Origin: Streptomyces sp. NA02950
Lineage (GTDB): Bacteria > Actinomycetota > Actinomycetes > Streptomycetales > Streptomycetaceae
DNA length: 64,000 nt
Reading direction: 5' to 3'
Assembly (NCBI RefSeq): GCF_013364155.1
Contig: NZ_CP054916.1
Coordinates: forward strand, 4,461,001 to 4,525,000
The first letter of the stretch is position 1, and each line of letters starts with the position of its first letter. The position numbers and the translations under genes are program-made. Shown here in pieces: positions 48,578 to 57,694 of the stretch. The notes under the pieces were generated by a model. It worked only from the letters and a program-made list of their open reading frames with translations. It did no database searches and was not told the DNA's origin.

Positions 48578-49477
48578 TCAGCGGGCGAGGGACGCGGAGT
48601 CGCCCATCACCACCACCGGATGGCGCCGCGGATCCAGGGTCAGCAGCAGGTTCTTCATGTTCTTCCGGGAGAGGCTGACACAGCCCTGGGTGGGCCCGCC
48701 GTGGTCCACGTGGAGCCAGATGCCGCCGCCCCGGTTCCAGCCCATCGGGCGGACCGGATCGAGCGGTGAGACGCCCGCCCGCCGGTTGTAGTTGATGGCC
48801 ACCACATAGCCGAAGGACCCGGACAGCGGCTCGCCCTCGGAGCCGGAGCCATGGATGGTGAAGGCCCTCTTGGCGTGGTGGTAGGGGAGCGCTGTGCCGG
48901 GGTCCTTGCGTCGCCCGCCCGCGTCGGTGAGCCCGAAGACGCCGATCGGGGAGCGTAGATCGCCCTGGTGGTGACGGTCGGTCCAGCCGCGTAGCCCGTT
49001 GTGGGCCATCCAGGAGGCTCCGGCCCGCCAGGCCGCGCCCGCGTCGCCCGTACCGCGCCGGGTGCCGTGGTTCTCCTCGTCCGCCTCCACCCGCTCGTAG
49101 AGCACCGCGGTGGAGAGGGAGGAGTTCCGGCCGGTGCCGCTGACGACCACCACCTGGTCGGAGTCGTCCGGCAGTTCGGCCCGGGTCCGCGGCCCGAGCC
49201 CGGGCAGTTCCCGGGTCAGTTCGGGTGCGGCGGCGGCACGGGCCGCGAAGCTGACCGGGCCGCCCCGCCCGGGGTGGTGGGCGTTCGCGGGCTCACGTGC
49301 CGCCCCGGGTCCGGACGGCGCGCCGTCCGTGAAGGTGTCCGGTGCGCCGGGGTGGCCGGGGGATCCCCTGTGACCGCCGTCCGCGTCGCATCCGGTCAGC
49401 GGCACTGCCGACAGGAGGAGGGCGGCGGCGGTCAGCGCGCCCGCGGCCCTCCGTCCGGTCCGTGTCCGCACCCTCAT
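48578..49477 (-). CDS. L,D-transpeptidase-family lipoprotein (YkuD domain)
   Basis: 299 residues from ATG 49477 (GTG 49489 is an alternative). Lipoprotein signal with lipobox LTGC, a Pro/Gly-rich linker, then a YkuD-like domain: QVVVVSGTGRNSSLSTAVLY, SPIGVFGLTDAGGR, YVVAINYN and the catalytic segment HVDHGGPTQGCVSLSRKNM with Cys near residue 266 and flanking His. These enzymes make 3-3 peptidoglycan cross-links or attach ligands. The domain is divergent from classical Ldt. Lies 51 bp upstream of the end of aspS on the same strand. Confidence 0.85.
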   Translation of the reverse strand: MRVRTRTGRRAAGALTAAALLLSAVPLTGCDADGGHRGSPGHPGAPDTFTDGAPSGPGAAREPANAHHPGRGGPVSFAARAAAAPELTRELPGLGPRTRAELPDDSDQVVVVSGTGRNSSLSTAVLYERVEADEENHGTRRGTGDAGAAWRAGASWMAHNGLRGWTDRHHQGDLRSPIGVFGLTDAGGRRKDPGTALPYHHAKRAFTIHGSGSEGEPLSGSFGYVVAINYNRRAGVSPLDPVRPMGWNRGGGIWLHVDHGGPTQGCVSLSRKNMKNLLLTLDPRRHPVVVMGDSASLAR

Positions 49478-49528
49478 AGAGCTCTTCACACTTGAAGAAC
49501 CCGCTGGGGTGCCGGAGTGGTTGCCTCG

Positions 49529-51352
49529 CTACTCCGCGGGCTTCTCCGCCCGGCCCTCGGCCTGCTGGTCGTCCTTCTTCGCGGCCTGCTTGATCTGCGG
49601 CTTGCGGATCGACAGGTGCAGCTCCCGCAGCCGGGCCTCGTCCACCTCGCTGGGCGCGCCCATCAGCAGGTCCTGGGCGTTGCCGTTGAGCGGGAAGGCG
49701 ATGGTCTCGCGGATGCTGGGCTCGTCGGCCAGCAGCATGACGATGCGGTCGACGCCGGGGGCGATGCCACCGTGCGGCGGGGCGCCGAAGTGGAACGCGC
49801 GGAGCATTCCGCCGAACTCGCGCTCGACCTCCTCGCGGGAGTAGCCCGCGATCTCGAACGCCTTGAACATGACCTCCGGCTCATGGTTCCGGATGGCGCC
49901 CGAGGACAGCTCGGTGCCATTGCAGACGATGTCGTACTGCCAGGCAAGGATGTCCAGCGGGTCCTTGGTCTCCAGGGCCTCCAGACCGCCCTGCGGCATG
50001 GAGAACGGGTTGTGGGAGAACTCGATCTGCCCGGTGTCCTCGTTCCGCTCGAACATCGGGAAGTCCACGATCCAGCAGAAGCGGAAGACGTCCTCTTCGA
50101 AGTGACCGGTGCGCTTGGCGGCTTCGACCCGCACCGCGCCCATGATCTTGGAGACCTCGTCGTAGTCGCCCGCGCCGAAGAAGACCGAGGTGCCGGGCTT
50201 GCCCTCGACCTCGGCGATCAGCTTCTCGACGTCCTCGTCGGTGAGGAACTTGGCGATCGGGCCGGTCAGCTTGGAGTCCTCGCCGATCCGGACCCAGGCG
50301 AGCCCCCTGGCCCCGTGCAGAACCGCGAACTCGCCCATCTGGTCGAAGAACTTCCGCGGCTGGTCGGCGGTGTCCGGCACGGCCAGGGCGCGGACGTGCT
50401 TGTCGGCGAACGCCTTGAAGCCGGAGCCCGCGAAGACATGGCTGACGTCCCTGAGCTCCAGCTGGGCCCGCAGGTCCGGCTTGTCGGAGCCGTACTTCAG
50501 CATCGCCTCGCGGAACGGGATCCGCGGGAACGGCGAGGTCACATGGCGGCCGCCGCCGAACTCCTCGAAGAGCTCGGTCATGACCTTCTCGATGACCTCG
50601 AAGACGTCCTCCTGCTCGACGAAACTCATCTCGACGTCGAGCTGGTAGAACTCGCCCGGCGAGCGGTCGGCACGGGCGTCCTCGTCGCGGAAGCAGGGCG
50701 CGATCTGGAAGTAGCGGTCGAAGCCCGCGATCATCAGCAGCTGCTTGAACTGCTGCGGGGCCTGCGGCAGCGCGTAGAACTTGCCGGCGTGCAGCCGGGA
50801 CGGGACCAGGAAGTCGCGCGCGCCCTCGGGGGAGGTGGCGGACAGGATCGGGGTCGCCATCTCGTTGAAGCCCTGGGCGGTCATCTTCTGCCGGATCGCG
50901 GCGATCACGGCGGAGCGCAGCATGATGTTGCGGTGCATCCGCTCACGGCGCAGGTCCAGGAAGCGGTACTCCAGCCGCCGCTCCTCGTTCACCCCGTCGT
51001 CGGGGAAGACGGTGAAGGGCAGCGGGTCGGCGGCGCCCAGCACCTCGACACCGGTGACCTCGACCTCGATCTCACCGGTCGGCAGCTCGGGGTTGACGTT
51101 GTCCGCGCCGCGGGTGATCACCCGGCCGTCCACCCGGACGACGGTCTCCTTGGTGAGGGAGCTGAGCGCCTCGTTGGCCGGGGTGTCGGGACGGACCACC
51201 AGCTGGACCAGGCCGTAGTGGTCACGGAGATCGATGAAGAGGATGCCGCCCAGGTTCCGTCGATTGTGCAGCCAGCCGGAGAGCCGGACGTCGGTGCCGA
51301 CGTCAGCGGCGCGGAGCTGACCACAGGTGTGGGACCGGTACCGATGCATCAT
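49529..51352 (-). CDS. aspS: Aspartyl-tRNA synthetase
   Basis: 607 residues from ATG 51352 (ATG 51349 immediately follows). Anticodon-binding OB fold ([20 protein letters not shown]), class II motif 1, motif 2 [20 protein letters not shown], the bacterial GAD insertion domain ([16 protein letters not shown]) and motif 3 [13 protein letters not shown]. Full bacterial length. Acid-rich Lys/Gln tail. The flanking SpoIIE gene at 51467 is divergent. Confidence 0.98.
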   Translation of the reverse strand: MMHRYRSHTCGQLRAADVGTDVRLSGWLHNRRNLGGILFIDLRDHYGLVQLVVRPDTPANEALSSLTKETVVRVDGRVITRGADNVNPELPTGEIEVEVTGVEVLGAADPLPFTVFPDDGVNEERRLEYRFLDLRRERMHRNIMLRSAVIAAIRQKMTAQGFNEMATPILSATSPEGARDFLVPSRLHAGKFYALPQAPQQFKQLLMIAGFDRYFQIAPCFRDEDARADRSPGEFYQLDVEMSFVEQEDVFEVIEKVMTELFEEFGGGRHVTSPFPRIPFREAMLKYGSDKPDLRAQLELRDVSHVFAGSGFKAFADKHVRALAVPDTADQPRKFFDQMGEFAVLHGARGLAWVRIGEDSKLTGPIAKFLTDEDVEKLIAEVEGKPGTSVFFGAGDYDEVSKIMGAVRVEAAKRTGHFEEDVFRFCWIVDFPMFERNEDTGQIEFSHNPFSMPQGGLEALETKDPLDILAWQYDIVCNGTELSSGAIRNHEPEVMFKAFEIAGYSREEVEREFGGMLRAFHFGAPPHGGIAPGVDRIVMLLADEPSIRETIAFPLNGNAQDLLMGAPSEVDEARLRELHLSIRKPQIKQAAKKDDQQAEGRAEKPAE

Positions 51353-51466
51353 TCATCCAAGTCGTGTGATCGGGAGGCGTGCGTACCCTCGGGAGCTTCT
51401 GGGCAAGCCTACCGGCGCTCGGACCCTCACTGGTAAGCGCTCGGAAAATGCCCATAAGGTAGTGCA

Positions 51467-53650
51467 ATGCGCACCGAGGACCTCCTGGCCGCCATGGCGA
51501 CCGGTCTGTGGCGCTGGGACAGTGTCTCGGGCGCCGTCTCCTACGACGCCGAAGCGGCCCGGCTGGTGGGGCTCCCCGCCGAGGCCGTCACCGTCTCGCA
51601 GGCCGCCGCCCGCGCTCGCTTCCACCCCGCGGACTGGCTGGAGGTCAAGGCCACCGTGCTGTTGGCGCTGGCCGAGGGCAGCCTCGCCGAGGCCCGGCTG
51701 CGCGTGGTGGACGAGAAGGGCACGGTGCTGCGGACCGTGCGCACCCGGACCCGGCCGGTGTCCCGCGGCGGCAGCGACGACGGCTACTACCTGCTCGGCA
51801 CCCTCCAGGAGGTTCCCGAGCCGCTGCCCGGCACCGCCGCGGTGGGCGCACCGGTCACCGGTGACTGGCGGCGCAACCGCGAGGCGTTCCTGCTGGACGC
51901 GGGGCGGGCGCTGGCCGAGGCGATGTCCACCGCCGAGGTGCTGCGGGTGGCCGCCGGGCTGTCCATGCCCGGTTTCTCGCCGGACGGGCTGGCGGTCTTC
52001 GGCGTCGCGGGCGACCGGATCTCGGTGATCGGCCGGCACGGGCCGCGGGCGGGCGCCGAGCACGCCTCCGGTGACCTGCCCGTGGACCACGACGCGCCCG
52101 CCGCCGAGGTGGTCCGCACCGGACGGGCGGTCTATCTGCCCTCGCCGGACCACTACCGCGAGCGCTTCCCGACCGCCTGGCCGCTGGCCCGGTCCCGCCG
52201 CCGGCACTCCTGGGCCTATCTGCCGCTGATCGTCGCGGGGCGGACCATCGGCGCCTGGATGGCCGGATTCGCTCATCCGGTGTCGTTCGCGCCCGACGAG
52301 CGTTCGGTGCTGACCACGATCGCCCGGATGCTCGCCCAGGCACTGTCCCGTACCGCGCTCCAGGAGACCGAGCGTGAGCTCGCGGACGGGCTCCAGCGCT
52401 CGATGCTGCCCGCCCGCAAGCCCGACATCCCGGGGCTCGCGGTGGCCGCGCGCTATGTGCCCACCGGCGGTGGGCTCCAGGTCGGGGGCGACTGGTACGA
52501 CGTGATCGCGCTGCCCTCGGGTCGCACCGCGCTGGTGATCGGCGATGTGCAGGGCCACGATGTGCGGGCCGCCGGGATCATGGGGCAGCTCAGGATCGCG
52601 GTGCGCGCCTACGCCTCCGAGGGGCACCACCCGGACGCGGTGCTCTCCCGCGCCTCCCGCTTTCTCGCCGGGCTCGCCGACACCGGCGGACCGGGCGCCG
52701 ACGACGGCTGGGATCCGCGGTTCGCGACCTGTCTGTACATGGAGGTGGATCCGGTCGCGGGCACGCTGGACATCGCCCGCGCCGGTCATCACGACCCGGC
52801 GGTGCGGCTGGCGGACGGCACGATGGTGGTGCGGCCGACGGCGGGCGGGCTGCCGCTGGGGATCGACCCGGACAGCGACTACCCCACCACCCGGGTGGTG
52901 CTGGAGCCGGGCGAGACGCTGCTCATGTGCACCGACGGGCTGATCGAGACCGGCGGGCACGACCTGGGGACCGGCTGGGACCGGATCCGGGAGGTCTTCG
53001 AGCGGCCCACCCCTCAGACCGGGGAGCCCGACGGGCCCGGCGGCGGGGACGACCTCGAATTGCTGGCCGAAGCCCTGGTGCAGGCCGTGCACGGGCCGCC
53101 GGCCCACCGCTCCACCGGCCCGCTCGCCGGCCGCCGCGAGGACGACACGGCCCTGCTGCTGATCCGGCGCGAGGCGGAGGTGTGCCTGGTCGGGCCGGGC
53201 TCGGCGCCGGTGCGGCGCACCGCGGTCACCCTCGCTCAGGCCGAGCCGGAGCGGATAGCCGGCGCCCGGCAGCAGCTGCGCGACATGCTGCACGACTGGA
53301 CGGACCGGGACCAGGTGGAGTCGGCGGTGCTGCTGCTCACCGAGACGGTCACCAATGTGCTGGTGCACACCGACGGCGACGCCCTGCTGGTCGCCGAGGT
53401 CAGCGGGCGGCGCGGGACCCGGCGGCTGCGCCTCGACGTGGCCGACAGCAGTGACGAACTGCCGCACCGCCGCCGCCCGGGCGAGCTGGCCTCCTCGGGG
53501 CGCGGGCTGCTGCTGATGGAGATGCTGGCCGACGCGTGGGGGGTGGACCCCCGGGGCGACGGCAAGTGCATCTGGTTCGAGCTGCACGAGAAGGCGCCGG
53601 AGGGGCCGGAGGGGCTGCCCCCGCCGCGTAGCGGGCCTCAGCTCTCGTAG
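51467..53650 (+). CDS. PAS-GAF-SpoIIE-HATPase phosphatase
   Basis: 727 residues from ATG 51467. PAS-like N-domain (GLWRWDSVSGAVSYDAEAAR), GAF (AFLLDAGRALAEAMSTAEVL; SWAYLPLIVAGRTIGAWMAG), SpoIIE core (GGDWYDVIALPSGRTALVIG, DVQGHDVRAAGIMGQLRIAV, LLMCTDGLIETGG, EDDTALLLIRR) and a C-terminal anti-sigma-like HATPase (AVLLLTETVTNVLVHTDGDA; GRGLLLMEMLADAWGV). Soluble, with no TM. A bifunctional phosphatase/kinase architecture of partner-switching regulators. Its last codons run into a tandem repeat. Confidence 0.93.
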   Translation: MRTEDLLAAMATGLWRWDSVSGAVSYDAEAARLVGLPAEAVTVSQAAARARFHPADWLEVKATVLLALAEGSLAEARLRVVDEKGTVLRTVRTRTRPVSRGGSDDGYYLLGTLQEVPEPLPGTAAVGAPVTGDWRRNREAFLLDAGRALAEAMSTAEVLRVAAGLSMPGFSPDGLAVFGVAGDRISVIGRHGPRAGAEHASGDLPVDHDAPAAEVVRTGRAVYLPSPDHYRERFPTAWPLARSRRRHSWAYLPLIVAGRTIGAWMAGFAHPVSFAPDERSVLTTIARMLAQALSRTALQETERELADGLQRSMLPARKPDIPGLAVAARYVPTGGGLQVGGDWYDVIALPSGRTALVIGDVQGHDVRAAGIMGQLRIAVRAYASEGHHPDAVLSRASRFLAGLADTGGPGADDGWDPRFATCLYMEVDPVAGTLDIARAGHHDPAVRLADGTMVVRPTAGGLPLGIDPDSDYPTTRVVLEPGETLLMCTDGLIETGGHDLGTGWDRIREVFERPTPQTGEPDGPGGGDDLELLAEALVQAVHGPPAHRSTGPLAGRREDDTALLLIRREAEVCLVGPGSAPVRRTAVTLAQAEPERIAGARQQLRDMLHDWTDRDQVESAVLLLTETVTNVLVHTDGDALLVAEVSGRRGTRRLRLDVADSSDELPHRRRPGELASSGRGLLLMEMLADAWGVDPRGDGKCIWFELHEKAPEGPEGLPPPRSGPQLS

Positions 53651-53701
53651 CGGGCCTCAGCTCTCGTAGCGGGCCCGGCTCTCGTAGCGGCTCTCAGCTC
53701 T
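53627..53701. repeat. 18-19 bp tandem repeat, four units, between convergent genes
   Basis: Units CGTAGCGGGCCTCAGCTCT at 53627-53645 and 53646-53664, a shortened unit at 53665-53682 and a variant at 53683-53701. The array covers the last 8 codons of the SpoIIE gene and the stop codon of the pirin gene. It looks like repeated duplication of the pirin 3' end. Confidence 0.85.
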
Positions 53702-54647
53702 CGTCGGCGGGTATGGAGCCGAGCCGTCCGGCCTGGAAGTCCTCGACCGCCTGGGCCAGCTCCGCACGGGTGTTCATCACGAACGGCCCGTAGTGCATCA
53801 TCGGCTCACGGATCGGCTGCCCACCGAGCAGCACCAGCTCGAAGTTGGGGCTGCGCGACTCCTGGGCGGCGTCGGCCCGTACGGTCAGCGCGTCACCGTC
53901 GCCGAAAACCACCGTCTGGCCGGTGCGGAACGGCCGTCGCTCCGGGCCCGCGGTACCGCGTCCGGCCAGTCCGTAGGCGAGGGCGTTGAAGCCGGGATTC
54001 CACGGCAGGGTCAGCTCGGCGCCGGGATTGAGCGACACATGCAGCATGGTGACCGGGGTGTGGGTGATGCCCGGTCCCCGGTGGCCGTCGATCCCGCCCG
54101 CGATCAGCCTCAGCAGGGCGCCGCCGTCGGCGGAGGTCAGCAGTCGGACCTTGCCGCCGCCGATGTCCTGGTAGCGCGGCGGCATCATCTTGTCCTTGGC
54201 CGGAAGGTTCACCCACAGCTGGAGCCCGTGGAAGAGTCCGCCGCGGGCCACCAGTGCCTCCGGCGGGGCCTCGATGTGGAGCAGCCCGGAACCCGCGGTC
54301 ATCCACTGGGTGTCGCCGTCGTTGATCGTGCCGCCGCCGCCGTGGGAGTCCTGGTGCACAAAGGTGCCGTCGATCAGATAGGTGACGGTCTCGAAGCCGC
54401 GGTGCGGGTGCCAGGGGGTGCCCTTGGCCTCCCCGGGCGCGTACTCCACCTCGCCCATCTGGTCCATCATGATGAACGGGTCGAGGTGCTGGTAGTCGAT
54501 GCCCGCGAAGGCGCGCCGGACCGGGAAACCCTCGCCCTCGAAGCCGCTGGGCGCGGTGGAGACGGCGAGCGCGGGACGGTGCCGCGCCTCGGCCGGTGCC
54601 GCGACACGGGGCAGGGTCAGCGGGTTCTCTACGGTCACTGCGGGCAT
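53694..54647 (-). CDS. Pirin family protein
   Basis: 317 residues from ATG 54647 with GAGGAGG upstream. Bicupin with the pirin metal-site motif HPHRGFETVTYLIDGTFVHQ and HGGGGTINDGDTQWMTAGSG, LLHIEAPPEAL, and a second cupin around PWNPGFNALAYGLAGRGTAG. Pirins are Fe-binding proteins; several have quercetinase activity and others bind metabolic enzymes. A long palindrome lies 16 bp upstream. Confidence 0.95.
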   Translation of the reverse strand: MPAVTVENPLTLPRVAAPAEARHRPALAVSTAPSGFEGEGFPVRRAFAGIDYQHLDPFIMMDQMGEVEYAPGEAKGTPWHPHRGFETVTYLIDGTFVHQDSHGGGGTINDGDTQWMTAGSGLLHIEAPPEALVARGGLFHGLQLWVNLPAKDKMMPPRYQDIGGGKVRLLTSADGGALLRLIAGGIDGHRGPGITHTPVTMLHVSLNPGAELTLPWNPGFNALAYGLAGRGTAGPERRPFRTGQTVVFGDGDALTVRADAAQESRSPNFELVLLGGQPIREPMMHYGPFVMNTRAELAQAVEDFQAGRLGSIPADES

Positions 54648-54663
54648 GACGGCCTCCTCGGTC

Positions 54664-54694
54664 GTTCATCGTTCAACTTAATTGAAGGATGAAC
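54664..54694. promoter_or_regulatory. 31-bp palindromic operator upstream of pirin
   Basis: Arms GTTCATCGTTCAA (54664-54676) and TTGAAGGATGAAC (54682-54694) match at 12 of 13 positions around CTTAA. The AT-rich core TTCAA-CTTAA-TTGAA resembles MarR-family sites. It sits between pirin and the SseB-like gene, where the pirin promoter should be. No MarR gene is adjacent. Confidence 0.65.
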
Positions 54695-54721
54695 AACCCG
54701 CAAGAGCGCCTTTCTGCCGTA

Positions 54722-55219
54722 CTAGCCGTACATCCGCCGCATCGCGAAGTCGACCATCTGTTCGACCGCCTTGGCGTCGAAGACCATCCGGTGCTCGCCC
54801 TCCATGTCGAGGACGAAGCCGTAGCCGGTCGGCAGCAGATCGATCACCTCGGCACCGGTGATGACGAAGTACTTGGACTCCTTGCCCGCATACCGCCGCA
54901 GCTCCTTGAGCGAGGTGAACATGGGGATCACCGGCTGCTGGGTGTTGTGCAGGGCGAGGAAGCCGGGGTTGTCACCGCGCGGACAGTAGACCTTGGAGCT
55001 CGCGAAGATCTGCTGGAAGTCCTCCGCCGACATCGAGCCGGTGGTGAAGGCACGCACCGCGTCGGCCAGCGACGGCGGCGACGGCTCGGGGTACAGCGGC
55101 TGCTCGCCGTAGCCGGCACCCGGCTGTGGGTGGTGCGACAGCGGCGGCTGCTGTTGCGGCGGAGGTGGCGGGGCGGCGTAACCCTGCCCTGCGCTCGCGT
55201 TCTGGTCGTAGCCGTACAT
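54722..55219 (-). CDS. SseB-family protein
   Basis: 165 residues from ATG 55219. A Gln/Pro/Gly-rich N-terminus (residues 8-50) is followed by an SseB domain: VYCPRGDNPGFLALHNTQQP, VIPMFTSLKELRRYAGKESK, EVIDLLPTGYGFVLDMEGEH. SseB-like proteins are small, of uncertain role, often linked to ESX/type VII or stress genes in actinomycetes. Divergent from the acyl-CoA dehydrogenase gene. Confidence 0.88.
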   Translation of the reverse strand: MYGYDQNASAGQGYAAPPPPPQQQPPLSHHPQPGAGYGEQPLYPEPSPPSLADAVRAFTTGSMSAEDFQQIFASSKVYCPRGDNPGFLALHNTQQPVIPMFTSLKELRRYAGKESKYFVITGAEVIDLLPTGYGFVLDMEGEHRMVFDAKAVEQMVDFAMRRMYG

Positions 55220-55269
55220 ACGCCGAAGCGTACTGAGTCACAGTTGACCCTTTGAGGGTTGCCCTTTAT

Positions 55270-55281
55270 TACCCACGGGTA
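55270..55281. promoter_or_regulatory. TACCC-AC-GGGTA palindrome upstream of the acyl-CoA dehydrogenase
   Basis: A 12-bp dyad in a T-rich patch (GCCCTTTATTACCC...), 79 bp before ATG 55360 and 50 bp from the SseB start. Consistent with a TetR-type fatty-acid regulator site, but no regulator gene is nearby. Confidence 0.45.
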
Positions 55282-55359
55282 GCATCATGGCGACTGAGAT
55301 CGCATCGATACGCATTACGCCGGAGGTCCCTGCCTCCCGAGCCTTACGGAGCCGTCGCC

Positions 55360-57186
55360 ATGGGGCACTACAAGTCGAATCTCCGCGACATCGAGTTCAA
55401 CCTCTTCGAGGTGCTCGGCCGCGACAAGCTGTACGGCACCGGTCCGTTCGCGGAGATGGACGTCGAGACCGCGAAGAGCGTGCTCGCCGAGATATCCCGG
55501 CTCTCCGAGAACGAGCTGGCCGACTCCTACGCCGACTCGGACCGCAACCCGCCGGTCTTCGACCCGGCCACGCACACCGCGCCGATACCCGAGTCGTTCA
55601 AGAAGAGCTACCAGGCGTACATGGACGCCGAGTGGTGGCGCCTGGGCGTGCCGGAGTCGCTGGGCGGCACCGCCTGCCCGCGCTCGCTGCTGTGGGCCTC
55701 CGCCGAGACCATCCTGGGGTCCAACACCCCGATCTGGATGTACGCTTCCGGCCCGGCCTTCGCCGGTGTGCTCCATGACGAGGGCACCGAGGAGCAGTTG
55801 AAGGTCGCTCAGCTGATGGTGGACAAGCAGTGGGGTTCCACCATGGTGCTGACCGAGCCGGACGCCGGTTCGGACGTGGGCGCCGGCCGCACCAAGGCGG
55901 TCCAGCAGGAGGACGGCAGCTGGCACATCGACGGGGTGAAGCGCTTCATCACCTCCGGTGAGCACGACCTCTCCGAGAACATCATCCACTTCGTGCTGGC
56001 CCGGCCCGAGGGCGCGGGCCCCGGCACCAAGGGTCTGTCGCTGTTCATCGTCCCCAAGTACGACTTCGACTGGGAGACCGGTGAGCTCGGCGAGCGCAAC
56101 GGCGTCTACGCCACCAACGTCGAGCACAAGATGGGTCTGCGGGTGTCCAACACCTGTGAGCTGACCTTCGGCGCCGGCCGCCCGGCCAAGGGCTGGCTGC
56201 TGGGCGAGAAGCACGACGGCATCCGCCAGATGTTCAAGATCATCGAGTTCGCGCGGATGATGGTCGGCACGAAGGCCATGGCCACCCTCTCCACCGGCTA
56301 CCTGAACGCGCTGGAGTACGCCAAGGAGCGGGTGCAGGGCGCCGACCTGGCGGCCTTCACCGACAAGACCGCCCCGCGGGTCACCATCACCCACCACCCG
56401 GACGTGCGCCGCTCGCTGATGACGCAGAAGGCGTACGCGGAGGGCCTGCGCTCCCTCGTCCTCTACACCGCCTCCGTCCAGGACGAGATCCTGGTCAAGG
56501 AGACCGCGGGCGAGGACGCCTCCGACGCGCACGGTCTCAACGACCTGCTGCTGCCCATCGTCAAGGGCTACGGCTCGGAGAAGGCGTACGAGCAGCTCGC
56601 CCAGTCGCTCCAGACCATCGGCGGCTCCGGCTACCTCCAGGAGTACCCGCTGGAGCAGTACATCCGGGACGCCAAGATCGACACCCTCTACGAGGGCACC
56701 ACGGCGATCCAGGGCCAGGACTACTTCTTCCGCAAGATCGTCCGGGACCAGGGCAAGTCGCTGACCGTCCTCTCCGAGGAGATCAAGAAGTTCCTGGCCG
56801 AGGCCGCCGGCGGCGAGGAGCTGGCCCCGGCCCGCGAGCGGCTCGCCCAGGCCGCGGTGGACCTGGAGGCGATCGTCGGCACCATGCTCACCGACCTGGC
56901 CGCCACCGAGCAGGACGTCTCGTCGATCTACAAGGTCGGTCTGAACTCCACCCGGCTGCTGCTGGCCTCCGGTGACGTGATCATCGGCTACCTGCTGCTC
57001 AAGGGCGCCGCGATCGCCGCCGAGAAGCTGGGCACCGCCTCCGCGAAGGACACCTCCTTCTACCAGGGCAAGATCGCGGCCGCGAAGTTCTTCGCCAACG
57101 AGGTCCTGCCGGGCGTCTCCGTCCAGCGTGCGCTGGCCGAGTCCGTCGACAAGGGTCTGATGGACCTGGACGAGTCCGCCTTCTGA
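55360..57186 (+). CDS. Acyl-CoA dehydrogenase (FadE type, long form)
   Basis: 608 residues from ATG 55360 with ACGGAG 8 nt upstream; the frame is open further 5' but lacks a ribosome site. N-terminal extension ([20 protein letters not shown]) as in long-chain FadE-type enzymes, then the FAD/substrate core: [66 protein letters not shown]. The catalytic-base region ([33 protein letters not shown]) is followed by a C-terminal helical domain. Beta-oxidation, first step. A 21-bp terminator stem follows. Confidence 0.96.
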   Translation: MGHYKSNLRDIEFNLFEVLGRDKLYGTGPFAEMDVETAKSVLAEISRLSENELADSYADSDRNPPVFDPATHTAPIPESFKKSYQAYMDAEWWRLGVPESLGGTACPRSLLWASAETILGSNTPIWMYASGPAFAGVLHDEGTEEQLKVAQLMVDKQWGSTMVLTEPDAGSDVGAGRTKAVQQEDGSWHIDGVKRFITSGEHDLSENIIHFVLARPEGAGPGTKGLSLFIVPKYDFDWETGELGERNGVYATNVEHKMGLRVSNTCELTFGAGRPAKGWLLGEKHDGIRQMFKIIEFARMMVGTKAMATLSTGYLNALEYAKERVQGADLAAFTDKTAPRVTITHHPDVRRSLMTQKAYAEGLRSLVLYTASVQDEILVKETAGEDASDAHGLNDLLLPIVKGYGSEKAYEQLAQSLQTIGGSGYLQEYPLEQYIRDAKIDTLYEGTTAIQGQDYFFRKIVRDQGKSLTVLSEEIKKFLAEAAGGEELAPARERLAQAAVDLEAIVGTMLTDLAATEQDVSSIYKVGLNSTRLLLASGDVIIGYLLLKGAAIAAEKLGTASAKDTSFYQGKIAAAKFFANEVLPGVSVQRALAESVDKGLMDLDESAF

Positions 57187-57230
57187 TCCCTCGGTGGCGC
57201 TGACTCACAGAGCCTGAGCGAAGCCGTCCA

Positions 57231-57287
57231 GCGACGACAGGAAGCCGGCCGTCCCCTCGATGGGGGCGGCCGGCTTCCTGTCGTCGC
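57231..57287. terminator. Long hairpin terminator between convergent genes
   Basis: A perfect 21-bp stem (57231-57251 with 57267-57287) with a small inner CCCC-TCGA-TGGGG hairpin. Serves the acyl-CoA dehydrogenase gene and the opposing gene at 57311. Confidence 0.9.
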
Positions 57288-57310
57288 CGCTCCCCGGCGC
57301 CGGTCGCCCG

Positions 57311-57688
57311 CTACCGCTCCTCGTCGGGCCGCTGCTCGCGCAGCGCCCGTTCCACCTCTTCCCACGCCTGGCGGCGGATCTCCTCGCCCTCGGCGAGGAG
57401 CTCCTCGACGGACGCGCTCCCGCCGCCGGGCGGACGGGGCCGTGCCCTCAGCTTGGCCAGCAGATCCCGGCACGCCTCGTCCTCGGTGGCGAACCGGCTC
57501 GTGTCCCGGTCCACCGAGCGCTCCCGCAGCCCGGTCGTCCAGCCGCCGTCCGGCGCGGGCCGGAGGAAGTAGTAGGCGTCCGGCTGGACCGGGATGTCAT
57601 GCGCTCCCGGGATGTCGTACAGCGCGTCCGGCACCTGGTCCTCGTGGAGGACACGGATCAGTTCCCATCGGTCCACGCGAACCAGCAT
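57311..57688 (-). CDS. Small acidic cytosolic protein, probable immunity factor for the TNT toxin
   Basis: 125 residues from ATG 57688, only 6 bp after the TNT gene stop, so the two are co-translated. No signal peptide. The N-terminal 85 residues look globular (VDRWELIRVLHEDQVPDALY, DAYYFLRPAPDGGWTTGLRE, RFATEDEACRDLLAKLRARP). The tail is a charged helix (EELLAEGEEIRRQAWEEVER). No named domain. A cytosolic acidic partner immediately downstream of an exported NAD glycohydrolase is the arrangement seen for TNT and its antitoxin IFT in mycobacteria, hence the inferred role. Sequence similarity to IFT is not apparent to me. Confidence 0.65.
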   Translation of the reverse strand: MLVRVDRWELIRVLHEDQVPDALYDIPGAHDIPVQPDAYYFLRPAPDGGWTTGLRERSVDRDTSRFATEDEACRDLLAKLRARPRPPGGGSASVEELLAEGEEIRRQAWEEVERALREQRPDEER

Positions 57689-57694
57689 CCGCCG

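Noticed and set aside
53627..53701. CRISPR-like array
   Set aside because: Units are directly adjacent with no spacers and no cas genes occur.
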